Below, piece by piece: positions 1 through 8,635 of a stretch of 64,000 bases of DNA. Source of the stretch: Streptomyces hygroscopicus. Its GTDB lineage: Bacteria > Actinomycetota > Actinomycetes > Streptomycetales > Streptomycetaceae. The notes below the pieces were generated by a model. That model was not told where the DNA came from, did not search any database, and saw only the letters and a list, made by a program, of their open reading frames with translations. The stretch spans positions 6,944,001 through 7,008,000 of the forward strand of contig CP018627.1 in NCBI GenBank assembly GCA_002021875.1, in the 5' to 3' direction. Positions within the stretch are counted from its first letter, which is position 1. The number at the start of each line of letters is the position of its first letter. Made by a program: the position numbers and the translations under genes.

Positions 1-307
1 CGGCAATGCAGTCCTGTTCTCAGCGGTCTGCCGCGTCACCCTCACCTCGCTCACTACGGGCATCGACGTCTCTGCTGTTTTGCTCGGGCAGGACGGCAAG
101 GTGCGGAGCGATGACGATCTTGTCTTCTACAACCATTCGTCACAGGACGGGGTCGCGCTGAATGGGCAGACGATCTTCGCGGACCTGACCTCGATACCCA
201 CGACAGTGGACAGCATTGCGGTTGTCGCCAGCATCGACCCCGAATTGCAGGCCACCCACTTCGACGCTACTGAACTTGATTGGGTGATGTCGGAGCCGTT
301 CGCCTGA
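1..307 (+). pseudogene. TerD-family stress protein, fragment (5' end beyond window)
   Basis: The reading frame is open from the left edge to a TGA at 305-307. It shows the TerD signature: a 'TTGIDVSAVLLGQDGKV' segment, then 'DDDLVFYN' and a 'VDSIAVVASID' strand, as in calcium-binding TerD/CABP stress proteins linked to tellurite resistance. TerD proteins run to about 190 residues. Here the reading ends soon after the core strand with an unrelated tail (about 15 residues), and a transposase follows 32 bases later, so the 3' part seems lost to the insertion. The start lies left of the window; a TTG at 80 is only an internal codon. Role of the family: general stress or tellurite tolerance in the cytoplasm. 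The family call is firm. Calling it broken is an inference from the abrupt end and the neighbouring IS. Confidence 0.65.
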
Positions 308-339
308 CGGTGGGAGAGCCGTTCCGGTAGCCCTGGACT

Positions 340-1420
340 GTGAGATACGCGCAGGGCGGCGGGCTGACCGACGCCGGGAGGGCCGCCCGGGAGCGGATTC
401 GGCTGCAGGCCGTGGAACGCTTCGAGGGCGGGCAGAAGAATCGGGAGATCGCTGCCGCGCTGCGGGTCAGCGAGCGGTCCGTGGAGCGGTGGCGTCGCCA
501 GTGGCGCGAGCGTGGGAAGGCTGGCGTCCTGTCGAAGGGATCCCCGGGCCGACCGAGGCTCAGTGATACGCAGATCGCCCGGTTGGAAAGGGAGTTGGAG
601 CGCGGACCGCTGATCCACGGCTGGGTGGACCAGCGGTGGACCCTGGCTCGGATTAAGACACTGATCGGCTGTTCCACGTCTCGTACACGGTCGAGGGCAC
701 ATGGCTGCTGCTCAAGCGGCATGGCTGGTCGTGGCAGCAGCCTGCCCGGAGGGCCATCGAGCGTGACGACACCTCGGTCGAAGTCTGGAAGAAGGAGACA
801 TGGCCGCGGGTAAGAGCATCGCGGCGGAGCGGGGGGCCTGGATCGTCTTTGAGGACGAGGCCGGGCAGTCGATGACTCCGCCGCGTGCCAAGACCTGGGG
901 CCGCCGGGGCTGCACGCCGGTGGTGCGGGTGCGCGGCCGCGGTTCCGGGCGAGTGTCGATGGTGGGCATGACCTGCTACAAGCCTGGTGAGCGGTCCCGG
1001 CTGTTCTATGCGGTCCGGGAGTACACCGGGCGCAAGGACCAGCCGAAGGGCTTCGGCTGGCGCGATTTCCGTGATCTGATCGTCCGGGCCAGCATCCAGT
1101 TGGGTGGCCCGATCGTGCTGATCTGGGACAACGTCCGACTGCATCTGACGAAGCCGCTGCGCGAGTTCAGCGACGCGAACGCCGAGTGGCTTACCGTCGT
1201 TCAGCTGCCCACCTACGCGCCCGACCTCAACCCAACCGAGGGCGTGTGGTCCTTGGTCAAGCGCGACATCGGCAACCTTGCCGCCGCCAGCCTTGGTCAA
1301 GTCACCCGCGCGGTCAAGCATCGGCTCAAGAAGCTCCAGTACCGGCCAGACGTGATCGACGGCTGTCTTGCCGGCACCGGCTTGGCCCCTGGGCACGTGA
1401 CTCTCCAGGGCTGGGCCTGA
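340..1420 (+). pseudogene. IS630-family transposase, two frameshifts
   Basis: A GTG at 340 opens a helix-turn-helix domain ('NREIAAALRVSERSVERWRRQW', about residues 25-50) typical of IS630 transposases. Near 668 the reading must shift: 'RIKTLIG' is continued by 'LFHVSYTVEGTWLL' in another frame, which fits a small deletion. Near 811 it must shift again to reach 'SIAAERGAWIVFEDEAGQS'. The 3' part carries the DDE triad: D in FEDEAG, D in LIWDN and E in NPTEGVW. The stop is at 1418-1420. IS630 elements cut and paste at TA sites. Two separate shifts argue for decay, not a single programmed frameshift, although sequencing error cannot be excluded. I could not identify the terminal inverted repeats. 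Confidence 0.8.
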
Positions 1421-1486
1421 CTGTTTCGCTCGTCCGGCGATAGGAGACGATGCAGCCCACGCCAGCGCACGAAAGCGAGTAACTCA

Positions 1487-1957
1487 ATGACGGAACCTGC
1501 TCCGATGGATCTGATCCACCTCGCCGATCCGGATGGGAACCGCTGTGTCGTGCGCGTCACAGGACGGTCCCAGCCGGGCGTGCTGACCGGCCACGACATT
1601 CTGCACGCGGACGTGCTCGTCTCCGCGAGTTTCGTCGATGCCCGGCTCGACCTTTACCTCTTCCAGCATGACCTGGACTCCTGGGAGCAGGAGCTCTCCA
1701 ACCTGGGACCAGGCCAGACGGTCAGCATCGGCGGAGACCGCGGCCTGAGCCTCGACATCCACGTGCACGAAGACGGCTGGCTGTCGATCCAGGTCAGCGA
1801 CCCGGACCGCCTTACGACAGCCCTGGGAACCCGACCCCAGGAAGACTGGATCGCCGAGCATCGCGGGCGCCTGGAACAGGTCCGACTGACCTGGCCCCGC
1901 GAAGTCATCGAGACGGCACCAGGAGCTTACGAGTGGAGCCCCAATCGCAAGCGGTGA
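1487..1957 (+). CDS. DUF5959 family protein
   Basis: 156 residues, ATG start, no signal peptide or membrane segment. The opening 'MDLIHLADPDGNRCVVRV' and the closing 'EVIETAPGAYEWSP' match the streptomycete DUF5959 family as I remember it, and the length is usual. The middle is a mixed strand/helix domain with many acidic residues. No catalytic motif is visible and the function of the family is unknown. It lies 67 bases downstream of the dead transposase with only a weak ribosome site, so it may belong to the mobile patch. No partner gene is obvious. Confidence 0.75.
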   Translation: MTEPAPMDLIHLADPDGNRCVVRVTGRSQPGVLTGHDILHADVLVSASFVDARLDLYLFQHDLDSWEQELSNLGPGQTVSIGGDRGLSLDIHVHEDGWLSIQVSDPDRLTTALGTRPQEDWIAEHRGRLEQVRLTWPREVIETAPGAYEWSPNRKR

Positions 1958-2175
1958 CCACCTGACCCCAGCAACCGACATCACGCTTTCAAGTTCAGTA
2001 GCGGGACAAGGATTCCGCCCGGGCGCAGGCCGGGCTGGACGACAGGTCCGCGCCGAGCGTGCGAAGCACCACACGAACGCGAGCGCGCACCACAAGGAGA
2101 GGCCCACTGGTAGCTAGCCGCTGCTTATGGTGCGGATGTGGTGCGCAGCTCGCTCAGTGGTCCAGGCAACAAAGA
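1958..2175. other. Intergenic stretch without a recognisable gene
   Basis: This is the start of a gap between the DUF5959 gene and the regulator remnant. Short open frames exist on both strands, but none has codon bias, a ribosome site or a family match. Base composition is more even than in the core. I read it as decayed accessory DNA next to the tRNA-like scar that follows. Confidence 0.5.
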
Positions 2176-2200
2176 ACCCCCGGGTTGCTGACCTGGGGGT
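2176..2200 (-). terminator. Hairpin terminator beside tRNA-Gly-like remnant
   Basis: Arms 2176-2185 and 2191-2200 pair over ten positions with one mismatch around a 5-base loop. Read on the minus strand it lies just 3' of the tRNA-like remnant and is followed by a T-rich run (TTCTTTGTT), as in tRNA terminators. Confidence 0.6.
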
Positions 2201-2210
2201 CTCGCACAAA

Positions 2211-2249
2211 GCGGGTGACGAGAGCCAAACTCGCGCTCTTGGGAAGCTT
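2211..2249 (-). pseudogene. 3' half of a tRNA-Gly(CCC)-like gene (att scar)
   Basis: On the minus strand this reads AAGCTTCCCAAG, then a shortened stem, GAGCGCGAGTTT and TCTCGTCACCCGC. This matches the anticodon loop (CTTCCCAAG, anticodon CCC), T-arm and 3' acceptor strand of actinobacterial tRNA-Gly(CCC). The bases that should close the anticodon stem are missing and the T-loop is mutated, so it cannot be functional. No D-arm or 5' acceptor strand precedes it. Integrative elements that insert into tRNA genes duplicate the 3' half, so a fragment ending at the acceptor stem and still beside a terminator is what an old att site leaves behind. Confidence 0.65.
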
Positions 2250-2521
2250 GGGTTATCTATGGCAGGTTGTCGACCTGGCCTGCGGTGCTTGGCTGGCCGG
2301 CGGCTTGGTCCCCGCCATTTCCCGTGGTTCCCCGCACGATCTGGCACGGTTCTGGCATGCCGGTTCGCCTAGCTTTGACGGGCGTGGCTTTCGCCTGCGC
2401 CAATGGTCCGCGACTTCCATGGCGGTACCCGCCCGGGTCGCGAGGCCTGGCACCGCACCTCACCGCATTGTCGGGATCACCCGCATGCACCCGGCCCGCG
2501 GGGCAACCCTCCACCTTGTGA

Positions 2522-3451
2522 TCCACGGCACCGGACTACGCGACCCGATCGGGCACTCCCAACGAGGCGAGTGTCGCGGAACTGGGCGACCGGGTCGCCG
2601 CCATCCGTCGGCTGTTCTATACCTGTGACTACGCAGAGCTGGGATGTGCACTACCCCTGCTGATCGCCGACCTGCGGCGGGCAGCAACGGGCTCCTCCCG
2701 TACCTCGACCGTCATCAGTCTGCTGGCCACGGCCTACCAGACCTCGGCGAGCCTGTTGCTCAAGCTCGGCGACGTCGGCCATGCGTGGATGGCTGTCGGC
2801 CGGGCCATGGCGGAGGCCGAACGATGCGGTGACCCCGTCGTCCTGGCATCCAGCGTTCGCGTGCATGCTCACGTCCTCGCCTGAGAGAAGCACACCACCC
2901 ATGTCGTGACGCTCGTGCGTCACACCGCAGCACAGCTGACCGGCGCCTATGATCGCCGCCCTCCGCGATATCTCGCGGCCCTGGGGCTGATGCTGTTGCG
3001 GGGCGTTACGGCGGCGAGTACCGCCGGAGACCGCGCGGCCACGCAGGACTTCCTCAACGAGGCGAAGGACATTGCCCGCTACGTGGCCCTTGACCGTCCC
3101 GATGCCTGGGCCAACTTCAGTCCCACCAACGTCGAACTGCACGCCGTCAGCGCCGCCGTCGCCCTCGGCGACGCGGGCGTGGCCCTGGATGCGGCCCGGC
3201 CGCTGATGCGTCGGCCGATCCCCGTCCCCGAACGGCGTGCGGCCCTGTGGGTCGACGCCGCCCGTGCGTACAGTCAGCAAGGCAGGCTCGCCGACGGATA
3301 CCGGGCCCTCCGCGTCGCCGAAAGCTGCGCGGCCCAGGACGTCCGACGGTCGGCCGTGCGCGAGCTGGTGGCTGACATGGCCGCCCGTGACCGCCGTCGA
3401 ACCGTGCCCGAGCCGCATCACTTCAGCCGACACCTGGGAGTGCCCGCATGA
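2522..3451 (+). pseudogene. XRE-type regulator, C-terminal part with in-frame stop
   Basis: One frame reads from about 2522 through 'AAIRRLFYTCDYAEL', 'LLATAYQTSASLLLKLGD' and 'HAWMAVGRAMAEAERCGDPVVLAS' to 'VLA', then TGA at 2882-2884. It resumes without a shift as 'EKHTTHVVTLVRHTAAQLTGAYD' through 'HHFSRHLGVPA' (stop 3449-3451). This is the helical, TPR-like C-terminal half of a common streptomycete XRE regulator usually paired with the downstream flavoprotein. The N-terminal helix-turn-helix is absent, and the frame upstream is closed at 2519. CGA to TGA at 2882 is the simplest explanation for the stop. The piece from GTG 2906 (181 residues) could still be translated, and its stop overlaps the next start. 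Confidence 0.7.
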
Positions 3452-3981
3452 GCGAGCGGAGCAAACCGTTCCTGTACGTGGTCGTCTGCGCGGCCGGCAT
3501 CGCCGACGACGTCGGCAAGTTGATCACCGCGGCGCAGGAACGGGACTGGAACGTCGGTGTCATCGCCACCCCGCAGGGCCTGGGCTTCATCGACGCCTCA
3601 GCGGTTGAGGCTCAGACCGGCTACCCGATCCGCTCCGCCTGGCGCTCGCCCGGCGACCCGCGCCCCCTCCCGCCGCCGGACGCCATCGCCGTCGCCCCGG
3701 CGACCTTCAACACGATCAACAAGTGGGCCGCCGGGATCTCGGACACCCTGGCCGTGGGCATCCTGTGCGAGGCGTACGGCCTGGGCGTCCCCACCGTCGC
3801 CCTGCCCTATCTGAACGCCGGGCAGGCCGCCCATCCCGCCTACGGGCAGAGCCTGGAGCGGCTACGAGGCATGGGCGTGCTGATCGCCGACTACGAGCCG
3901 CACCAGCCGAAGGCGGGTGGCGGTCGCGACACCTTCCGGTGGGAGCAGGCACTGGAACTGCTGAGCCCCATGGTGCGGTGA
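3448..3981 (+). CDS. Flavoprotein (HFCD/PPC-decarboxylase-like)
   Basis: 177 residues. The ATG overlaps the upstream stop (ATGA), so it is translationally coupled to the regulator remnant. The fold resembles flavin-containing Cys decarboxylases: an N-terminal strand 'YVVVCAAGI' (about 10-18), 'GVIATPQGLGFID' (37-49), and 'APATFNTINKWA' at 83-94. The last corresponds to the 'PATANTIAK' flavin-binding motif of phosphopantothenoylcysteine decarboxylase. No membrane segment. Streptomycetes carry many such regulator-flavoprotein pairs, and their substrate is not known. This partner is intact although the regulator is broken, so it may be expressed without control or be on its way to loss. Confidence 0.8.
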   Translation: MSERSKPFLYVVVCAAGIADDVGKLITAAQERDWNVGVIATPQGLGFIDASAVEAQTGYPIRSAWRSPGDPRPLPPPDAIAVAPATFNTINKWAAGISDTLAVGILCEAYGLGVPTVALPYLNAGQAAHPAYGQSLERLRGMGVLIADYEPHQPKAGGGRDTFRWEQALELLSPMVR

Positions 3982-4207
3982 TCGCGGCGCGCGGGGTCTG
4001 TACTCGCCTGGAGCGATGCTGCCGCGGATATGGGCGGTGACCTGCTGGTGCAGGGCTTCCAGGGCGTTGGATCTCTCCCATGCCGGGCTGTTCTCGACCT
4101 GTCGTCGTTTTCATCGGCGTGATGGGCGGGTACTCGGCCGGGTCGGAAGCCGTCGACTGTGATCGATTGCGGGTGTTGCCGGAGCGGTGGGGCCCGCGGG
4201 AGGCGAG

Positions 4208-5152
4208 ATGGCCAAGCACAGGACACAGCAGGCGGGCGCCTGGCCGCGGCTTCGGCTGGAGGACTGGGCCGAGGCGCGGGACACGCTGCATATGTGGACG
4301 CAGATCGTCGGGAAGATCCGGCTGGATCATGCGCCACCGGCCAATCAGTGGTGGCAGGTGACCTTGTATGTCACCCCGCGCGGGTTGAGCACGTCGACGA
4401 TTCCGTACCGGACCGGGGCGTTCGAGATCGAGTTCGACTTCGTCGATCGGCGGCTGGGGATCCGGGTCAGTGACGGGAGCCGGCGTGAGCTGGTGCTGGA
4501 GTCCAAATCGGTGGCCCAGTTCTATGCCGAGATCATGGGTGCGCTGGGAGAGCTGGGTATTCACACCCGGATGTATCCCCGGCCGAACGAGGTGGCGCTG
4601 GCGATTCCGTTTCCGGAGGACCACCGGCATGCGGCGTATGACCCGTACGCCATTCGGCTTTTCTGGGGGCAGCTGCTGAGCGCACACCGGGTGTTCGGGG
4701 AATTCCGGTCGCATTTCGTCGGCAAGGCCAGTCCCGTGCACTTCTTCTGGGGGGCGATGGACCTGGCCGCGACCCGCTTCTCCGGGCGGTCCGCGCCGGA
4801 GCATCCCGCCGGTGGGGTGCCCAATCTGCCGGACCGGGTGACGCGGGAGGCGTACTCCGTCGAGCTGTCCAGTTGCGGCTTCTGGCCCGGTGGCGGTGAG
4901 GAGGGCGGGTTCTACACCTACGCCTACCCGGAACCCGCGGGCTTCGCCGACCATATGGTCCGCCCCGAGGCGGCCTCGTACCAGCGGGATGCCGGTGAGT
5001 TCGTGCTGCCCTACGAGACGGTCGCCGCCGCGGCCGATCCGGACCGGACGCTGAGCGAATTCCTGCACAGCGCCTATGTGGCGGCCGCCGAACTGGGCGA
5101 CTGGGACCGCGCGGTGCTGGAAGCCGACCCGCACCACTGGGAGCACCGCTAG
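4208..5152 (+). CDS. DUF5996 family protein
   Basis: 314 residues from ATG 4208, chosen because GGAGGC at 4199-4204 sits at good spacing; an upstream GTG at 4187 has no such site. The start 'WPRLRLEDWAEARDTLHMWTQIVGKIRL' and the block 'FWGAMDLAATRFSGR' (about 180-195) identify DUF5996 (Ava_C0101-like) proteins. These are cytoplasmic, conserved in actinobacteria and cyanobacteria, and of unknown activity. The 'PVHFFWG..DLA.TRF.GR' block rich in His, Asp and Arg looks like an active or binding site, but this is inference. Stand-alone gene; the downstream VOC gene is convergent. Confidence 0.85.
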   Translation: MAKHRTQQAGAWPRLRLEDWAEARDTLHMWTQIVGKIRLDHAPPANQWWQVTLYVTPRGLSTSTIPYRTGAFEIEFDFVDRRLGIRVSDGSRRELVLESKSVAQFYAEIMGALGELGIHTRMYPRPNEVALAIPFPEDHRHAAYDPYAIRLFWGQLLSAHRVFGEFRSHFVGKASPVHFFWGAMDLAATRFSGRSAPEHPAGGVPNLPDRVTREAYSVELSSCGFWPGGGEEGGFYTYAYPEPAGFADHMVRPEAASYQRDAGEFVLPYETVAAAADPDRTLSEFLHSAYVAAAELGDWDRAVLEADPHHWEHR

Positions 5153-5173
5153 CGGCGCGCCGTCGCACGGGTG

Positions 5174-5554
5174 TCAGGGCCAGACGTTGGCCTGTGCCCG
5201 GAAGGTCTCGGGGTCGCTCTCCAGGGGCAGTACGCACATCAAGTGGCCGCCGGGGACGCGGAGCACCCGGCACTCCTGCCACTGCGCGATCCGCTCGGCG
5301 CCCAGGGCGAGCAGGCGCGCGGTTTCCGCCTCGACGTCGTCGGTCTCGAAGTCCAGGTGGATACGGGGTGCGTCGTCGACCGCCTGGACGGCGGTGACCA
5401 GCCCCGGCAGAGCCTCATGGAGCGTGGTGAACTGCGGCTCCGGCGCGAACGGCTCGGCGGTGATGCCGAGAGCCGCGGACCAGAAGGCGGTCGCCCGGTC
5501 GGCCTCGGCTTTGGGCGCGTCGATCAAAACGGCGTACACACGGCTCCTGTGCAT
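5174..5554 (-). CDS. VOC-family (glyoxalase-like) protein
   Basis: 126 residues from ATG 5554 ('MHRSRVYAVLIDAP'). A GTG 18 bases upstream would add six residues, and a GTG 15 bases inside has a close AGGAG, so the start is uncertain. The sequence shows a beta-alpha-beta-beta-beta layout: 'ATAFWSAALG' (helix), 'HLDFETDDVEAETARLLALGAERI' and 'VLRVPGGHLMCVLP'. One VOC module of this size usually pairs with a second subunit. The metal-ligand positions are not clearly conserved, so metal dependence and substrate cannot be named. Family roles include glyoxalase, dioxygenase and antibiotic sequestration. Convergent with DUF5996. Confidence 0.8.
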   Translation of the reverse strand: MHRSRVYAVLIDAPKAEADRATAFWSAALGITAEPFAPEPQFTTLHEALPGLVTAVQAVDDAPRIHLDFETDDVEAETARLLALGAERIAQWQECRVLRVPGGHLMCVLPLESDPETFRAQANVWP

Positions 5555-5710
5555 GCACGGCAAATTACCCACCTGAGCCGACGGTCAGTCGCGCCTCGCC
5601 GAACCTCTGGACTTCCTCAACTTCGCTTTCGACCCGGGTGAGGTCGGGCAGGGGAGACGACAGGTACGAAGCGGTACCTCGCTACGGGGGATGGAAGGAG
5701 AGTGAGGACC

Positions 5711-6007
5711 ATGGGTCCTGTCGTCATCTTGGTGGTGGTGGCGTTCACGTTCGCGGCGGTCGCCGCGCTGAGCGCCGGTCGGTCGAAGGGGTACAGCGGA
5801 CGACGCAAGCGGTCCTGGGGTGCGGGTTCCAGTGGGGCGGCCGGTGGCGGCTGGTGGGCCGGTGGCGACGGCGGTGGTGGCCATCACGGGGGTGGGCACC
5901 ATGGCGGCGGTGGCTGCGGCGGCGGAAGTGGCTGCGGTGGTGGTGGTGGAGGTGGCTGCGGTGGCGGCGGCGGTGGTGGTGGCGGTGGCTGCGGTGGGGG
6001 CGCCTGA
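5711..6007 (+). CDS. Small membrane protein with Gly/Cys/His-rich tail
   Basis: 98 residues from ATG 5711; a GTG at 5702 would add three but lies too close to GGAG at 5696-5699. The N-terminus is a single hydrophobic helix ('VVILVVVAFTFAAVAAL', about 4-20), followed by a basic stretch 'RSKGYSGRRKRS'. The rest is nearly all glycine with spaced His pairs (GGHHGGGHHGG) and Cys every few residues. This predicts a membrane anchor with a flexible tail that could bind metal, on whichever side it faces. The Gly codons are mixed GGT/GGC, so the run is not a simple triplet repeat. No named family recognised. A strong terminator follows at 6077. Confidence 0.6.
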   Translation: MGPVVILVVVAFTFAAVAALSAGRSKGYSGRRKRSWGAGSSGAAGGGWWAGGDGGGGHHGGGHHGGGGCGGGSGCGGGGGGGCGGGGGGGGGGCGGGA

Positions 6008-6076
6008 TCCCCTGGATCCCCTAGCCACCACGCGTCCTTATGGTCGCCACGCCGTTCTTACGGCCGTGAAGCAATG

Positions 6077-6120
6077 AGCCCGCGCCCGGCGCGCCAACGT
6101 GCGCCGGGCGCGGGCTTGTT
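6077..6120 (+). terminator. Intrinsic terminator
   Basis: A 16-bp perfect GC-rich stem (6077-6092 with 6101-6116) closes an 8-base loop and is followed by TGTTG. It ends the Gly-rich protein transcript. The 200 bases after it hold no gene I can support and form the leader of the DUF2617 gene. Confidence 0.75.
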
Positions 6121-6328
6121 GAACACTTGACCTAGAAGGCGCCCTAGGGGGTGGAAACCCGGCGAAGATGGGTAAAAACGATGTGGCGCCCAGCATTTCA
6201 TGATTCCGTATACCACCATCGACCTTACGGCCCCACGTGGGCACGAGCCGGCGTATGCGCATGCCCTTGGTCCACCGCGGGGCGAGTCGGCCCATCTTTT
6301 TTCCAATGCGTGCTTGCGGAGCCGATCC

Positions 6329-6919
6329 ATGCTCACGACCCTCAAGACTGCCTACACCGATACCCGCGCCGCTGACCTCGCCTGGGGCCTGGGACGGGAA
6401 CCGCTTCCCGCCCTCGCCGTGCTTGATCTTCAACTTCATGGTTTCGACGTCCAGTTGAGGCTCCTGGGGGCCTCGCATCAGGTCCTCCTCGAAGGGGAGG
6501 GCAGCCGTTGTTCGGAGACCGTGGCCTGCATGTCCGGCAACAGCACCGCGCTTCCGCTGGGGGTTTCCACGCTCGTCGACGGCCGCGAATACGAATTCGC
6601 GGCGCGCGTCGAGGAGTTGTCGCAAGGGGCCTTCGCCGGGCGCGCGCAGGAGCTGCTCGCGCTGGTGGCCGACCATCCGCACGGGCTGGCCGGTACGTTT
6701 CCCGGCAGTCCGAACGCGTTCACGGCGCTGCTCGCGCAGTGGCACGAGGGCACGGTGGGGTGGCGGACCTGGCATGCGTACCCCCAGGAGGGGCGGTTGG
6801 TCACCACCCGCACCTGTGTGGGGGCCCGGGTGCCGGCCGCGCTCCGGCCGCCGGGCGCGGGCGGGCTCGAGATAGGCGGCCTGCCCGATGGACGGTCGCC
6901 CCAAGTGCCGTGTGCCTAA
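6329..6919 (+). CDS. DUF2617 family protein
   Basis: 196 residues from ATG 6329 ('MLTTLKTAYTDTRAADLAWGLGREPLP'). The frame is open 129 bases further up, but that part has no family match and weak codon bias. Conserved DUF2617 blocks are 'LRLLGASHQVLLE' (about 38-50), 'SETVAC', 'REYEFAARVEELS' and 'ALVADHPHGLAGTFPGSPNAFTALLAQ' (about 105-135). Soluble, no transmembrane segment. In streptomycetes it typically precedes the membrane-fused spermidine-synthase-like gene, as here, 105 bases upstream. Its function is unknown. The last 25 residues diverge from what I recall of the family. Confidence 0.85.
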   Translation: MLTTLKTAYTDTRAADLAWGLGREPLPALAVLDLQLHGFDVQLRLLGASHQVLLEGEGSRCSETVACMSGNSTALPLGVSTLVDGREYEFAARVEELSQGAFAGRAQELLALVADHPHGLAGTFPGSPNAFTALLAQWHEGTVGWRTWHAYPQEGRLVTTRTCVGARVPAALRPPGAGGLEIGGLPDGRSPQVPCA

Positions 6920-7024
6920 AGGGGGTCCAGGGTGTTCGCAAGGCCGTCGATGCCCGATGGGTGAACGGCAATGCACTCGTGTGGGGGACGAGGCGTAAGC
7001 GATATGTAACGTAGCGTTCCCTTT

Positions 7025-8635
7025 GTGATCGATTCGCCGATGTCCGCCGTCTCGGATGCGCCGTCGTCGCCGGAGTCCGGCCCTCCGGCGCGGCTGCCCG
7101 TGAGGGCGGCGCTCGGCCGCTTCCTCGTTCTCGGCACCGTCTTCGTCTGCGCCGCCTGCGGCCTCGTCTACGAGCTCGAACTCGTCGCGCTGGCCTCGTA
7201 CTTGGCGGGTGACTCGGTCACCCAGGCATCCGTGGTGCTGTCCGTGATGGTCTTCGCCATGGGCGTCGGCTCGCTGCTGGCCAAGCGGTTGCGCTGCCGG
7301 GCCGCCGTCGGCTTCGGCGCGGTCGAGGCGGTGCTCGCGCTCGTCGGCGGCTGTTCGGCGATGGCGCTGTACGCGTGCTTCGCGTGGGGCGGTCACTCGC
7401 GCTTCGCGCTCGTCGGCTTCTCGTTCGCGATCGGCGTGCTCATCGGGGCCGAGGTGCCGCTGCTGATGACCCTCATCCAGCGGGTGCGCCGACAGGACGC
7501 GGGCGGCGCCGTGGCCGATCTGTTCGCGGCGGACTATGTGGGCGCGCTGGTCGGCGGGCTCGCCTTTCCCTTTCTGCTGCTGCCCGCGTTCGGGCAGCTC
7601 ACCGGTGCGCTGGTCACCGGCGCGGTCAACACGGTCGCGGGCGGGGCGCTGGTGCTCTGGCTGTTCCGCCGCGATCTGAGCGTACGGGCGCGGTGGACAC
7701 TGATCGTCGTCAATGGGCTGGTGCTCGCCGCGCTGACCGCCGGTGCCGTGCTGACCCCCTCCTTCGAGCGGGCCGCCCGGCAGGCCGTCTACGGACCGGG
7801 GGTGCGGGTCGCGCTGCGCACCGGTGAGCAGGAGATCGTGCTCGTGGGCGGCGGAACGAGCGGTCGGCCGCTGGCCCTCTTCGTCAACGGGCGGCTGCGG
7901 GTCAGCGGGCGCGACGAGGTCCGCTACCACGAGGCGCTGATCCACCCGGCGATGGCCGCCGGACCGCACGGCCGGGTCCTGGTGCTGGGCGGGGGCGACG
8001 GGCTCGCGGCGCGCGAGGTCCTGCGGTACCCGGGGGTCCGCTCGGTGACCGTCGTGGAGCGCGACGCGGAGGTGGTGCGGCTGGCCCGGCGCGATCCGGG
8101 CCTGTCCGCGCTCAACGGCGGCGCCTACCGCGATCCGCGGGTGCGGGCGGTCACGGCGGACTCTTTCGACTGGCTGCGCGGGTCCATGGTGTACGACGTG
8201 GTGGTCTGCGATCTGCCCGCCCCCGAGCTCACCCCGAGCACCAAGTACTACTCGCAGGAGTTCTACGGCCTGGCCGAGCGGGTGCTGGCGCCCGGCGGCC
8301 GGCTGGTGGTCCACGCCGGGCCGCTGCGGCCCGATTCGCGGGCGTTCTGGACGGTGGACGCGACGATGCGATCGGTCGGGCTGCGGACCGCGCCCTACGT
8401 GATCGACACCCGGCGCCCGGGCCGTGGCTCCCCGCGCCCCGGCCGTGGGTCCCCGAACGACTGGGGCTTTGTGCTGGCGGCGCGCTCCCCGGTGGGGCTG
8501 CGGCTGGCCCCGCACGATCCTCGGCCGCGCTCGCTGACGGAGGAGGGGCTACGGGCGGCCCGCCGCGCGGCCGAGCGGCATCGGGAGGCGGGGCTGCCTC
8601 CCTCCACGTTGATGCATCCGCGGTATGGGGAGTGA
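7025..8635 (+). CDS. Membrane-fused spermidine-synthase-like protein
   Basis: 536 residues; GTG 7025 start, ATG 7040 possible. The N-terminal half (about 30-245) has seven or so hydrophobic helices, e.g. '[24 protein letters not shown]'. The C-terminal half is a spermidine-synthase fold with the SAM-type motif '[15 protein letters not shown]' near residue 320, the acidic 'VVERD' after it, 'TADSFDWL' near 380 and '[23 protein letters not shown]' near 410. Soluble SpeE enzymes transfer aminopropyl from decarboxy-SAM to putrescine. The usual 'D.TDP.GP' loop is here '[11 protein letters not shown]', so the substrate may differ. Probably a membrane-bound aminopropyltransferase or a relative. A low-complexity [14 protein letters not shown] stretch interrupts it near 463. 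Confidence 0.75.
   Translation: MIDSPMSAVSDAPSSPESGPPARLPVRAALGRFLVLGTVFVCAACGLVYELELVALASYLAGDSVTQASVVLSVMVFAMGVGSLLAKRLRCRAAVGFGAVEAVLALVGGCSAMALYACFAWGGHSRFALVGFSFAIGVLIGAEVPLLMTLIQRVRRQDAGGAVADLFAADYVGALVGGLAFPFLLLPAFGQLTGALVTGAVNTVAGGALVLWLFRRDLSVRARWTLIVVNGLVLAALTAGAVLTPSFERAARQAVYGPGVRVALRTGEQEIVLVGGGTSGRPLALFVNGRLRVSGRDEVRYHEALIHPAMAAGPHGRVLVLGGGDGLAAREVLRYPGVRSVTVVERDAEVVRLARRDPGLSALNGGAYRDPRVRAVTADSFDWLRGSMVYDVVVCDLPAPELTPSTKYYSQEFYGLAERVLAPGGRLVVHAGPLRPDSRAFWTVDATMRSVGLRTAPYVIDTRRPGRGSPRPGRGSPNDWGFVLAARSPVGLRLAPHDPRPRSLTEEGLRAARRAAERHREAGLPPSTLMHPRYGE

Noticed and set aside
1..1420. Tellurite-resistance operon
   Set aside because: Only a truncated TerD-type fragment is present; no terZABC partners are in the window.
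6038..8515. 825-residue minus-strand open frame
   Set aside because: It is antisense to the DUF2617 and spermidine-synthase-like genes, follows their third-position GC pattern and has no family match; long antisense frames are normal in DNA this GC-rich.
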